From Deltaproteobacteria bacterium (GTDB lineage: Bacteria; Myxococcota; B64-G9), in assembly GCA_019307065.1 (NCBI GenBank), contig JAFDKH010000015.1, positions 1-46,883 of the forward strand: DNA of 46,883 nucleotides. The letters are read 5' to 3'. Positions 22,863 to 31,736 of this stretch are shown piece by piece. The notes beneath the pieces were generated by a model that was given only the letters and a program-made list of their open reading frames with translations, was not told the origin of the DNA and made no database searches. The translations under genes were made by a program, and so were the position numbers. Within the stretch, counting starts at the first letter, position 1. Each line of letters starts with the position of its first letter.

Positions 22863-24326
22863 CTATCTTCTTCCTCGGCGTGAACCTTTTGAAGATCTGG
22901 AACCGGATGATTTAGATCGAGAAGACGAACTAGAAGATCGTTTGCCTGACGAACGAAAACTGGAACGCGACTTGGATTTCGATGAAGATTTGCTTTTACT
23001 CGGCTTATACGTGGGAGTCGATCTCGACTTGGAACTCTTAGAAGAAGGCTTGTACCTTGGCCGCGATTTTGATTTGGGCACCTTAAAAGAACGCTTGGGA
23101 GTCTTTGAGCGTACCGAGGGGGCCTTGAATTTCGAGCCCTTGAAACCCTTCGTGCGTGAGCCGGGATAATGGACCGACGATTTGGGTATCGAGGGCCGCT
23201 TGGCCTTGGGCTGGCGCGGATGGATTGCCCTGCCGGGGGAAGGTCGGCGAACTCCCTTGGCGTGGCCAGACGTCGACGATGACGAAGAAGGATAGAACTT
23301 GTCTGGCGAGTGGATCGACTTGGAAGCCTTACCTGGTGAATAAGTCCTGACTTTGTCGTGGACGATTCCGAAGTCTATTGTTTTTCGGTGGCGACCCTTG
23401 AAGGCCGATCTGGCTTTTACTTTTGTTTTCGCGTTCTTGAACTTAGGCCGATACATTTTCAAGGTATCCCCGCCTACGCCAAGTTTTTTTGCTGTATTGC
23501 CACTTAAAATCTTGCCCCTACTGGCCATGTTCTCAATCCGGTAAGACTTGACCGGCGAGTTGGTTCGTTTTGTCACCAAGCGTTTCGACGGACCCCGATG
23601 GCAGGACGCACTGGCATTATCGCGACAACGCCGCGGATAATAGGTATGCCGGAAAGTCTTGGCGATAGCCCGGCGTCCAAGGTAGTGATGGTGCGGATGG
23701 GGATCGCAGAAGTAGCGCCAGCGAGTAAATGTCCAGTGACTGTAATAGATAGGATAATAGGCCCAGCCGAACCAGAGGTCATAGCCGGCCAACATTGGTG
23801 CCCAACCTATGTGGACGTCAGAGTGGCGCCAAACAACCCAGGCAGGAGCCCAAACGGTGCCCGGCACCCAAACCCAGCCGACATAGTCCAGAAATGCCCA
23901 GGTACCGTAATGAAATGGCGCCCAGCCCCATTGGAAATATGAAGACCAGGTCCAGCCATGTTGAGTATTAACCCAGCGTCCATAAGTATAGGGTCGCCAG
24001 TCGTCCCAGACTCCACTCGGGTGCCAAACCCATCCGTGTTCGGGCGTCCAGACCCACTCTCCGTAAGGAGAAAGTTTGTCAAAAAAATAGGATTCGTCTT
24101 CGACTTCCTCAACTGGCGCCTGGTCCCCCTCGTTGAATTCTTCCTGATCTTCATCAACAATAAAATAGCCTTGCTCCTCTGACGCATCGGTTTCCTCGTC
24201 TTCGGTATAAACGTCACCTTCAACGTAATCACCTTCATCGTCCCATTGGGCTTCGGCGGGTATTGACCAGACACATAAAAGACCTGTGCCTAGAAGGAAA
24301 TAATAAATCAATTTTGAAATACTCAT
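22863..24326 (-). CDS. Exported Trp/Tyr-rich repeat protein (DUF6600/YXWGXW-like) with basic tail
   Basis: 487 residues. Signal peptide (…LLCVWSIPAEA), an acidic stretch (~25-70), then a domain (~75-215) with repeated Trp/Tyr motifs such as 'YGEWVWTPEHGWVWHP' and 'YGRWVNTQHGWTW', as in DUF6600-like secreted proteins of unknown function. From ~240 on it is a long Ser/Lys/Arg/Pro-rich low-complexity tail ending in GSRRGRR. Start: ATG 24326 is preferred over 24332, because AAGGGAG lies 6 nt upstream of the first but directly abuts the second. A sigma-54 promoter precedes it, and the gene upstream encodes a sigma-54 activator, so it is likely the target of that activator. Envelope or surface location is inferred. 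Confidence 0.8.
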   Translation of the reverse strand: MSISKLIYYFLLGTGLLCVWSIPAEAQWDDEGDYVEGDVYTEDEETDASEEQGYFIVDEDQEEFNEGDQAPVEEVEDESYFFDKLSPYGEWVWTPEHGWVWHPSGVWDDWRPYTYGRWVNTQHGWTWSSYFQWGWAPFHYGTWAFLDYVGWVWVPGTVWAPAWVVWRHSDVHIGWAPMLAGYDLWFGWAYYPIYYSHWTFTRWRYFCDPHPHHHYLGRRAIAKTFRHTYYPRRCRDNASASCHRGPSKRLVTKRTNSPVKSYRIENMASRGKILSGNTAKKLGVGGDTLKMYRPKFKNAKTKVKARSAFKGRHRKTIDFGIVHDKVRTYSPGKASKSIHSPDKFYPSSSSSTSGHAKGVRRPSPGRAIHPRQPKAKRPSIPKSSVHYPGSRTKGFKGSKFKAPSVRSKTPKRSFKVPKSKSRPRYKPSSKSSKSRSTPTYKPSKSKSSSKSKSRSSFRSSGKRSSSSSSRSKSSGSRSSKGSRRGRR

Positions 24327-24365
24327 AACCATCTCCCTTGGTTAAGCGTTCCTGCAGAACTTATT

Positions 24366-24381
24366 GCAAGCCTCATGCCAA
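24366..24381 (-). promoter_or_regulatory. Sigma-54 (-24/-12) promoter
   Basis: Minus strand TTGGCATGAGGCTTGC: GG at 24379-24378 and GC at 24367-24366, exactly 10 nt between, with TTGCA at -12. Predicted start near 24354, 28 nt before the chosen ATG at 24326. The gene just upstream codes for a sigma-54 activator. This is the second such promoter in the window. Confidence 0.82.
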
Positions 24382-24470
24382 TCATTAAGGGCCGGTTTTC
24401 CAGAACGCCAATCCTATGGCCATGTTATCTAAGCACTTTTCCTTCCCAGTCAAATCACCCCAACATTTTA

Positions 24471-24490
24471 TTTTCGGGCGTACCCCAAAA
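24471..24490. promoter_or_regulatory. 20-bp dyad, candidate activator binding site or hairpin
   Basis: TTTTCGGGCGTACCCCAAAA has symmetric TTTT/AAAA and GGG/CCC arms around CGTA with one mismatched pair. It lies ~125 bp upstream of the predicted sigma-54 start, the normal distance for an activator site. In RNA it could also form a small stem with a UACG loop after the activator gene, but no T-run follows directly. Confidence 0.4.
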
Positions 24491-24524
24491 CGGAATAGGC
24501 CTGTTTCCAGAATGAGACAAGGAA

Positions 24525-27257
24525 TCAAGTCTTGTTGTATTTCTTGAGCTTCCTCCATAACGTATTGTAGCCAATCTCCAACTCCTTGGCGGTCAGTTTC
24601 TTGTTTCCTCCGTTATTCTCCAATACTTTCAAAATGTACGCTCTCTCGACTTCCTCGAGGGTCAGGCCCTCTTCCAGACCCTTGACCACCTCCGGTAAAT
24701 CCTGTTCCTGCATCGCAAGTTGAAAATCTTCAACAACTAAAGTCTGGCTCCGGCTTCGAATAACTGCTCGCTCGATAGCATTTTCGAGCTCACGAACATT
24801 GCCGGTCCAATTGTACTCTTCGAGGAATTTTTCAGAGGCTGTGTCAAAAAGCAGTAAGGATCTGTCTTCCTTGTCACAATATTTTCTCAAAAAGAACCGA
24901 GCCATCGGCATAATGTCTTCGCGCCGCTCTCTCAAGGGCGGAATCGTAATGCTAATTACATTGATACGATGATAAAGGTCTTCACGAAACTGGCCCTCTT
25001 GCATCAAGACCGGCAATTCTCTGTTAGTGGCTGCGATTATGCGTACGTCAACTTTCACTACTCTCGTATCGCCGACCGGCACAATCTCGCCCTCTTGTAG
25101 AGTTCTTAGAAGTTTCTTCTGCATTGCCAGACTCATATCTCCTATTTCGTCCAGCAACAGGGTTCCGCCACTGGCCGCCGCGAACAGGCCCTTACGATCC
25201 GATGTCGCCCCGGTATAAGATCCCTTCACGTGCCCGAACAGCTCACTCTCCAGGAGATTTTCGTTGAAAGCTGCACAATTGATTTTCACAAATTTCTTGT
25301 CACGCCTCGGGCTGTTTCGGTGGAGGGCCTCGGCAACCAGCTCTTTGCCTGTACCGTTTTCTCCCAAGATCAGGACCGTCGCTGAGGATTTCGAAATTCT
25401 GACAATTTCTTCCTGGATCTTCTTCATCTGTGGGCTCTCGGCAATCATATTTGCAAACGACGCCCGGGTGACTTCCTTCTGTAGCTGATCGACTTCTTGT
25501 TGAAGCTCGCGTCTTTTTTCCTTCTCGGCCTGAATCAGCTTTTGTTGGGCTTTCTTCAGTTCAACATTGCGGCGCTCGAGTTTTTCGATAGTCTGTTTGA
25601 GGCTCTGGGTCATGTCCCTGAAGGAATCTGCGAGTTCACCGATTTCGTCCCGGCCACAGGCAGGCACTATCGCATCAAGATCGCCGTCGCCAATTTGCCG
25701 TGCGGCCCGGGTTAGGGACCTGAGCGGACGAACCAATCCACGCGCCAAGAGAACTGATAGCAGCGAAACCAGGCCCAGGACTCCGACAATGACCCACACG
25801 AGAAACTGACGAACCTTTTCTGTTCTGGCAGAGATTTGCGTACTGATTCTGCGCATCAGGCCGATGAACTTATCGACTCGAGTGCCCATCATTACTCCGC
25901 CGAATATACCGTATTTGGCATATTGTCCGGTATTGTAGAATATCGGACTATACACTCGCGTACGTAGCACGCCGGCCAGGTTTTTGCTGGTAGCGATCCC
26001 GGTGTGCCCTGATCTGGTTTCGAGGACTACGGCGTGATAGCCCTCTCCCATTTTCCAGTCAAGCTCGAGCAGGTTTACCGGAGTGCGGCCTACCCGGATC
26101 TCACTCTTTCCTGTTTTCTCGGTGTAGGCCGGCACCGAGTTGCCCAGGCGGTCAACACCCCTGATATTCCAGAACTTGGGATGAGTTATAATCCAGCCCT
26201 GATCATCGAACAGATAGGTGTAGTCGGCATCCCGATAACCGGCAAAAACGGTGGCGTTTTCCTCCATCGCCTTGACATGCTGAGTAAACTGCATCAGATG
26301 TAAATGGTCGAGAGCAATTGAGAGGATACCCTCGAGGTTGCCAGACGAGTCAGTCACCGGCATGGCGAATCGAATCACGCCTTCGTATTTGGTTCCTTCG
26401 ACCGTGTCCTCGGGAGCCAATTGACCAATCAACTCTTTCAGTTCGAGCTCACGTGCCTGAATCTCTTCGGGTGTGACCCTGGGCGGGGCTTGAACCAGAA
26501 CCCGAGTATCTTGGCCCGGCTTGCGATAAACCAAGATCGGTTGCCCGCCCTCGTTGAAGGAGTCGACATACTCCACCTCTCCGGCGGTTCGCAGGATCTC
26601 GTACAATAGGTATCGGTAGATTTGCTTATCTTGCGGGTTGCGGCGCTTCAAGCTAGGGATGATCTTGTCAACCCCCAGCTGTTCAATCTTGTTAACGTGA
26701 AAACCGTTCAAATGGGAAACATATATCTCCCCTGGCTGCATCTTCATTGTTTCGTGGAAGTAGTGCTCCGCCTTGTAAGTCGTCTGTAACGGATCAGCCA
26801 CATTGCGCAACTGCTCGGGGGGCATTGCCCGGCCACGCACAATCAGGACTTGCTCGAAACCCTGTGTGTCTGAAAAGCTGACTTCCCGGTAGATCGGGAT
26901 CTTACGACGAGACTCTCCCATGTTCTGGTTGGAACCCGAACGGATCCAAATCTCACGGGTGTGCCGGGACGCAAAATCCACATAGGTTTTATTACTGCGC
27001 TCCAGGGCGGCAAGTTCCTTGAGATCCTTTTCGCATTGATGAAGAAACTCGGTAACTTTTGTGGCAATTCGTTCGGCGCGTCTTTCGTATGTTCGGCTGG
27101 TATGTTCGGCCTGCTCACGAACGTTATCGACCTGAATGGCAACCACAACTCCGGTTACTGCCAGAGGAAGCACCGCTAAAACCACGAAGGCAACCAGTAG
27201 TTTCCAGAACAGCGAGGGCCGAGGACCGCTTGCCGAACTACTAGCCGGGTTGGTCAT
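24525..27257 (-). CDS. Membrane-spanning sigma-54 activator (Cache-HAMP-AAA+-Fis)
   Basis: 910 residues from ATG 27257, chosen because it leaves a 17-bp overlap with the kinase gene, whereas the longer frame from 27353 overlaps much more. TM1 ~18-42; a ~450-residue extracytoplasmic region with a Cache-like motif 'DYTYLFDDQGWIITHP'; TM2 ~510-532; HAMP; a coiled coil rich in Lys/Glu (~590-640); AAA+ sigma-54 domain with Walker A GENGTGKE, sigma-54 loop GSYTGA (usually GAFTGA) and 'GGTLLLDEIGD'; and a Fis-type helix-turn-helix at the C-terminus (TAKELEIGYNTLWRKL). There is no receiver domain. It should read an external ligand and activate sigma-54 RNA polymerase directly at the membrane. Such one-protein transmembrane activators are uncommon. 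The sigma-54 promoter at 24366-24381 is the nearest target. Confidence 0.92.
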   Translation of the reverse strand: MTNPASSSASGPRPSLFWKLLVAFVVLAVLPLAVTGVVVAIQVDNVREQAEHTSRTYERRAERIATKVTEFLHQCEKDLKELAALERSNKTYVDFASRHTREIWIRSGSNQNMGESRRKIPIYREVSFSDTQGFEQVLIVRGRAMPPEQLRNVADPLQTTYKAEHYFHETMKMQPGEIYVSHLNGFHVNKIEQLGVDKIIPSLKRRNPQDKQIYRYLLYEILRTAGEVEYVDSFNEGGQPILVYRKPGQDTRVLVQAPPRVTPEEIQARELELKELIGQLAPEDTVEGTKYEGVIRFAMPVTDSSGNLEGILSIALDHLHLMQFTQHVKAMEENATVFAGYRDADYTYLFDDQGWIITHPKFWNIRGVDRLGNSVPAYTEKTGKSEIRVGRTPVNLLELDWKMGEGYHAVVLETRSGHTGIATSKNLAGVLRTRVYSPIFYNTGQYAKYGIFGGVMMGTRVDKFIGLMRRISTQISARTEKVRQFLVWVIVGVLGLVSLLSVLLARGLVRPLRSLTRAARQIGDGDLDAIVPACGRDEIGELADSFRDMTQSLKQTIEKLERRNVELKKAQQKLIQAEKEKRRELQQEVDQLQKEVTRASFANMIAESPQMKKIQEEIVRISKSSATVLILGENGTGKELVAEALHRNSPRRDKKFVKINCAAFNENLLESELFGHVKGSYTGATSDRKGLFAAASGGTLLLDEIGDMSLAMQKKLLRTLQEGEIVPVGDTRVVKVDVRIIAATNRELPVLMQEGQFREDLYHRINVISITIPPLRERREDIMPMARFFLRKYCDKEDRSLLLFDTASEKFLEEYNWTGNVRELENAIERAVIRSRSQTLVVEDFQLAMQEQDLPEVVKGLEEGLTLEEVERAYILKVLENNGGNKKLTAKELEIGYNTLWRKLKKYNKT

Positions 27258-28887
27258 CTTCGCCCGTTCCCCCAAGCTGGAGGCTAATCTCAAAGGACGT
27301 GCCTTCTCCCTGATTACTGTTGACTTTTGTCTTTCCGCGATGATGTTCGACAATTCGGGAGACGATGCTCAACCCCAGGCCCGTCCCTTCTCCATCTTTC
27401 TTGGTCGTGTAGAATGGTTCAAAAATCCTGCAAATATCCTGATCTGATATTCCACTGCCTGTGTCAGAAATCGAGAAAATCAGGGCATCTGAACCATCCA
27501 TCCTGGTACTCAGACTCAACTCACCGCCGCCCTTCATCGCCTGACAGGCGTTAGTTACTAGATTGATAATAAGCTGAAGGAGCTGGTTGCGGTTGCCGAT
27601 CATGACCGGTATATCTGCAAAAAGATCTGTCGTCACGCAGATATCGTATTTTCTAATTGTGTGCTCGCAAAAGCTCAACCCCTGCAAAACCAATTCATTG
27701 AACTGCAGCGGTTCTGGCTCTTCCGATGAAGGTCGCCCGTAAGAAATCAGATCTCTGGTGAGCTTCTGGATTCGATTGGCTCCCTGGAGAATTCGCTCAA
27801 TTTTCTCGACATCCGAGGCATCCGTGGAACCGGTCGCCAGCTTTTTCACCAAATATTCGGCATAAACGGATATCGACGTAAGCGGATTGTTCAACTCATG
27901 AACAACACCGGCGGCTAACTTGCCTAGCGAGGCCATTTTTTCGGCCTCGATGATCTGAGATTCAAGCGAGCGCAGCTGAGTAACATCTTGACCAACCATA
28001 ATGATACTTTCCAGATCACCGGTTCGGCCGTGCAAGGCCGCTAAATAGAAAATAATCTTTACAACATCGCCATCGCGAGTCCGCATGCGAGTCTCGAGTC
28101 CCGACTGGGTTGATGAGTCGTCAATCGTTTTCGAAATTTCGGCGGCAAACCTTTCATGCTCTTCCTGGGGAAACCACATGAAAAGATCGGTACTTAATGT
28201 TTGATTCTTGGGGAATCCTAGAAGGTTTTCCATCGCGCGATTGAAAACAAGTATCTGTCGGTTAACATTGGTAACAATTACCAAGGCATTGGCATACTCG
28301 ACGATGTTTGCCAGGTAATCTTTCAGGTATGCGGTTTCGTCCAAAAGCCGCTGGTTTCTCAGCGCCATGGCCATTTGATTTGCCAGAGAAATCAGCAGTA
28401 GCTCATCATCATCGCCAAGGGGATTGTCTTTGGGTGCTTCCAGCTGAATTGCGCCAAAAAGTTGATTCTCGGCCACCAGGGGAACATGGATAGCATGAAC
28501 GCTATCGTCGAATAGCTGGGGGACTTCCTCACAAACTTCAACGAAGGCCCCCTGGCCTACTTCAGGATTCAAGCGTGTTTTCGCCATCGCCGACTGGCTA
28601 ATGTGCATTTTTTCGCTTTTACCCTCCTTGAGCGGCCCCTGATAATCGACGGCCATGGTCATCAAGGACTTTGGATCTGCCAGCTGAACAAGAAAATGGG
28701 TTTGCGGGAACAGGGATTTGACTGCATCAACAATAATGGCCAGGAAGACCTCTTGACTCGAACCGAGGCTGAGCTCCTTGCCTAAACTCATGAAGACTTT
28801 ATGAATCTTACGGGCTTCTTTTAGCTGAGCAAGCGCGTTCTTGAGTCTTTCATTTGCTTCATTGATTGGGTCGTAGTCTTGTGCCAT
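27241..28887 (-). CDS. Soluble histidine kinase (GAF-PAS-HisKA-HATPase)
   Basis: 548 residues from ATG 28887 (AGAGGA 3-4 nt upstream); a longer frame to 29028 would run into the upstream gene. No membrane segment. A GAF domain (~45-195) is followed by PAS (~205-325, 'NIVEYANALVIVTNVNRQIL'), the DHp domain with His in 'GVVHELNNPLTS' (~350) and a complete HATPase (NLVTNACQAM; DTGSGIS; GTGLGLSIV). The architecture is a cytoplasmic sensor kinase with PAS-type input. No canonical response regulator with an intact acceptor Asp lies in this cassette, so its phosphoryl acceptor is unknown. It overlaps the downstream membrane activator by 17 bp. Confidence 0.93.
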   Translation of the reverse strand: MAQDYDPINEANERLKNALAQLKEARKIHKVFMSLGKELSLGSSQEVFLAIIVDAVKSLFPQTHFLVQLADPKSLMTMAVDYQGPLKEGKSEKMHISQSAMAKTRLNPEVGQGAFVEVCEEVPQLFDDSVHAIHVPLVAENQLFGAIQLEAPKDNPLGDDDELLLISLANQMAMALRNQRLLDETAYLKDYLANIVEYANALVIVTNVNRQILVFNRAMENLLGFPKNQTLSTDLFMWFPQEEHERFAAEISKTIDDSSTQSGLETRMRTRDGDVVKIIFYLAALHGRTGDLESIIMVGQDVTQLRSLESQIIEAEKMASLGKLAAGVVHELNNPLTSISVYAEYLVKKLATGSTDASDVEKIERILQGANRIQKLTRDLISYGRPSSEEPEPLQFNELVLQGLSFCEHTIRKYDICVTTDLFADIPVMIGNRNQLLQLIINLVTNACQAMKGGGELSLSTRMDGSDALIFSISDTGSGISDQDICRIFEPFYTTKKDGEGTGLGLSIVSRIVEHHRGKTKVNSNQGEGTSFEISLQLGGTGEDDQPG

Positions 28888-28930
28888 GTATCCTCTGACG
28901 CTCCGCCCCCGCAAATTCTGTTCTGCTATT

Positions 28931-30538
28931 CTACTCCGACTCTGATGAACGGTCGATGTCAACGATACGTTGCTCGCCGACATATGATTTAGTTTCATAC
29001 TTGGTGATCCGCCCAATTTTTCTAACAATGTCCGCCATCCTCTCCGTCTCGGAGAGAATAATGTCCAGAATTCGATTAATATCTTCCTCTTTTTTCAGCT
29101 TTCGCTTGGCAAGTTCGGTGTAACCCAAGACCGAAGTCAGGGGCTGGTTCAGCTCATGAGCTGTCGCCCCGGCCAACTCGGCAATCATCGCCTGTTGCTC
29201 TGTTTTGAGCAGTTTCTCTTGAGCTTGACTGAGTTTACGCTCGATCTGCAGCCTTTCTCTCAAGTCATTGAAGATTCCGGCAGTTGCTACGATTTTATCT
29301 CCTTCGGTTACACACCAGGCAGTCAAGTGAATCGGTACGACTTCTCCCCTGTTGTTGACTACTTCTTTGCGGGTAGTGCTAAGTCGATCCACGCCGCCAT
29401 TACTCTCGCGCTTGAGTAAATCCATGATCTCGTAGGCTCCACCACTGGGATACAAATTAGTCACGTGAAGCTTGCCGACAACTTCTTCTTGCGAGTAGCC
29501 AAACAATTGTTCGGCGCCTTTATTGAAAAGAATAATATCGCCTTTCAAGTCAGCAGCAATAATTGCATCAACAGACGAATCAATCAGGTTCTCTAGAAAC
29601 CTTTTAGTGCTTTGCAGTTCGTCGGTTATTCTGCGTTCGTTCTCGACTGCCTGCAGATTTCGCAAGGCCAAGGCCACGGCAGCCGCGACAGCATTGGCAA
29701 AGAAAATGTCTCTTTCGCCGACAATCCGACCGAATCGTTCAGATCTGAGAAACAACACCCCGTCGACTTGGTCTTCGTGCATCATCGGGAACAGGGCCAG
29801 CGAGCCGACTCCCTTGCTGATTAAGGTCGGTAATATTTTCTGTAGAGTCGGCTGTTTTTCAACTCGTTCAACAACAAAGGGCCGCCGAGTTCTGATTACC
29901 TCCTGGATCTCGGGATAGTTGTCCAGGGCAACACAAATATTAGAAAGGGCCGCGTCTTCACTGGCAGCCACCACGGTGGCCTCGTTGCTGCCAGGTTTGA
30001 CCAGAACCATAGAACAGCGATCCACATGCAGCAGTTCGGCTGTCCGAACAGCGACCAAATGCAGCAACTGACTCATGTCGAGTGAGGAGGCCAATAATCT
30101 CGTCAGATCTAACAGGGCCTCTTGTTCTTCAGGCCGCCAAGAGGAGCTACGCCGACGAAACCGGGCATCGAGACGTATTTCGAGCTCCTGGCCCCGGAAG
30201 GGTTTCACCAGGTAATCGTCGGCCCCGGCCTCCAGGGCTCTTCTGGCCAGTTTCTCATCTCCATGTTCTCCAAGAATAAAAATAACTATCTGCGAGGTGC
30301 TCGGCTCGCTTCTTAGTGCCCGGCAGACCTCAGCCCCGTCCATATCCGACAAAGCTAAACTCAGAATCAGGGCCTTGGGTGGATGACTGCGTGCTTTTTC
30401 GAGACCCTCCTGCCCACTTTCGACCAGCTCGAGGCTATATTTGCCGCCATCGAGTATAGCCTCGAGATATTCTCTACTCTCGGGATTAGCGTCAATCACC
30501 AGAATGCTGGTAGGCTCTTTTCTTACTTCTTTTTCCAT
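28931..30538 (-). CDS. Degenerate receiver-GAF-PAS-DHp protein lacking an ATPase domain
   Basis: 535 residues from ATG 30538 (GTG 30547 is three codons longer; neither has a strong ribosome site). Residues ~10-125 form a receiver domain with an altered core: the acceptor Asp is Ser ('LILSLALSDMDG'), the acidic pair is reduced to one Asp ('VIDANPE'), and the Lys survives ('YLVKPF'). GAF ~145-300, PAS ~320-430 ('DSSVDAIIAADLKGDIILFN'), then a DHp helix pair with a phosphorylatable His ('GATAHELNQPLTS', ~470). The protein ends after the DHp with no HATPase domain, so it cannot phosphorylate itself. It could dimerise with, or be phosphorylated by, the complete kinase encoded 43 bp downstream. The ends look natural, not truncated by a frameshift. 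Confidence 0.9.
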   Translation of the reverse strand: MEKEVRKEPTSILVIDANPESREYLEAILDGGKYSLELVESGQEGLEKARSHPPKALILSLALSDMDGAEVCRALRSEPSTSQIVIFILGEHGDEKLARRALEAGADDYLVKPFRGQELEIRLDARFRRRSSSWRPEEQEALLDLTRLLASSLDMSQLLHLVAVRTAELLHVDRCSMVLVKPGSNEATVVAASEDAALSNICVALDNYPEIQEVIRTRRPFVVERVEKQPTLQKILPTLISKGVGSLALFPMMHEDQVDGVLFLRSERFGRIVGERDIFFANAVAAAVALALRNLQAVENERRITDELQSTKRFLENLIDSSVDAIIAADLKGDIILFNKGAEQLFGYSQEEVVGKLHVTNLYPSGGAYEIMDLLKRESNGGVDRLSTTRKEVVNNRGEVVPIHLTAWCVTEGDKIVATAGIFNDLRERLQIERKLSQAQEKLLKTEQQAMIAELAGATAHELNQPLTSVLGYTELAKRKLKKEEDINRILDIILSETERMADIVRKIGRITKYETKSYVGEQRIVDIDRSSESE

Positions 30539-30622
30539 TGAATTCACGGCCCAGATCGTATCATGCGTATTATTAAACAGGCAAGCTTGTGTTATCCCGC
30601 TGCTATCAGGTCAGGCGGTAAC

Positions 30623-31729
30623 TCATTTGCTCGAATGCAGGTCAAGCGGCAAGGGCTGCCCCTCGAGGAAGGCTCTAATTGTCTGAATGAAGAGGTCGTG
30701 TTCTTCCGTCAAGGGATGATGCCCGCTGTTTTTATATACCACTAATGAAGTATTGGGCATAGCCTCTTGCAGCACTGTCTGACGCTCGAGTGGGCTGACT
30801 TCACAACGTCCGGAGGTGAGCAAGACCGGAGCCTGTACCTTGGCAATGTCCTTTTTGAATTTCTCGATATCAAAATCTTCTTGATACTTGTTTGTCAGGA
30901 AATTGGCCCAGAACCCGCCCGGTCCAATTTCGGTCTTAGCCATTTTCGCGGGGTCGCAATACAGGGTTGGGATATTCAGTTTTGCGATATTTACAAACCA
31001 TTCATCAAGCTTCTGCTGATCCCATTTGGTAATATTCTCAGAAAGAAGCTTGACTTGCGATTCGATCTCACTCACGACCTCAACCGGCAAGCGCTTCATT
31101 ATCTCTTCTTTGCGTTTTTGTAACAACTCCGGCCAGACTGGACCTCCGTTATAGAGGATTAATTTTTCAATATTCTGGGGATATTCGGCGGCATAAAATG
31201 CTGCCAGGCTGGCACCCCAACTGTGTCCCAGCAAGACCATCTTTTCCAGACCAAGCTTCTTTCGGATGGCCTCCAGGTCGTCAACATGTTTCGATACGCT
31301 TATCAGGCCGGGATCCTCGTTCAGTTGTTCGACCGGAATCCGGGCGGAACTGCCGCTGGCGCGTTGATCGTACATGATCAACTTGTACGAATCTGCCAGC
31401 TCTTCGAGTGGTTTGAACACGCCATAATTGCCACCCGGTCCGCCATGCAATAAAATAATTGGCCGACCAACACCGATAGTCCGATAGTGCAGAGATATCT
31501 CACCCAGGTCCCAATCACCTTCCCGAGCCGCGCCGGCCTGTTTTGCCGGGCTGTCGACCTTCTTGGGCGCCTCACTCGAGGAATCCGGCGCAGCGGTCTT
31601 TTCTGCTGTCTGACTTGCATTCGAACCCGCACAGCCGACGATCAGGCCGGCTAACACAAGCGCAAAAAAAACTGCATGGCCAAGAAAAGAAATGCTGTCA
31701 ACTTTGAATGATTTGGTTCGACTCATCAT
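30623..31729 (-). CDS. Alpha/beta-hydrolase lipoprotein, proline-iminopeptidase-like
   Basis: 368 residues. An N-terminal membrane-targeting segment ends in the lipobox LIVGC, so it is probably a lipoprotein. After a Ser/Ala/Pro linker, the hydrolase fold (~75-360) shows the oxyanion-hole motif HGGPGG, the nucleophile elbow GHSWGA, and the catalytic His in 'NSGHHPL'. The usual catalytic Asp position reads Glu ('SGRCEVSP'), still plausible. HGGPGG and GHSWGG-like motifs are typical of prolyl aminopeptidases (S33), but substrate specificity cannot be told. It follows glgB by 7 bp, so it is cotranscribed. Confidence 0.85.
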   Translation of the reverse strand: MMSRTKSFKVDSISFLGHAVFFALVLAGLIVGCAGSNASQTAEKTAAPDSSSEAPKKVDSPAKQAGAAREGDWDLGEISLHYRTIGVGRPIILLHGGPGGNYGVFKPLEELADSYKLIMYDQRASGSSARIPVEQLNEDPGLISVSKHVDDLEAIRKKLGLEKMVLLGHSWGASLAAFYAAEYPQNIEKLILYNGGPVWPELLQKRKEEIMKRLPVEVVSEIESQVKLLSENITKWDQQKLDEWFVNIAKLNIPTLYCDPAKMAKTEIGPGGFWANFLTNKYQEDFDIEKFKKDIAKVQAPVLLTSGRCEVSPLERQTVLQEAMPNTSLVVYKNSGHHPLTEEHDLFIQTIRAFLEGQPLPLDLHSSK

Positions 31730-31736
31730 GATTTTC

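Noticed and set aside
27258..27353. Longer N-terminus of the membrane activator
   Set aside because: It lies deep in the kinase gene; the ATG at 27257 precedes TM1 directly and gives a 17-bp overlap typical of coupling.
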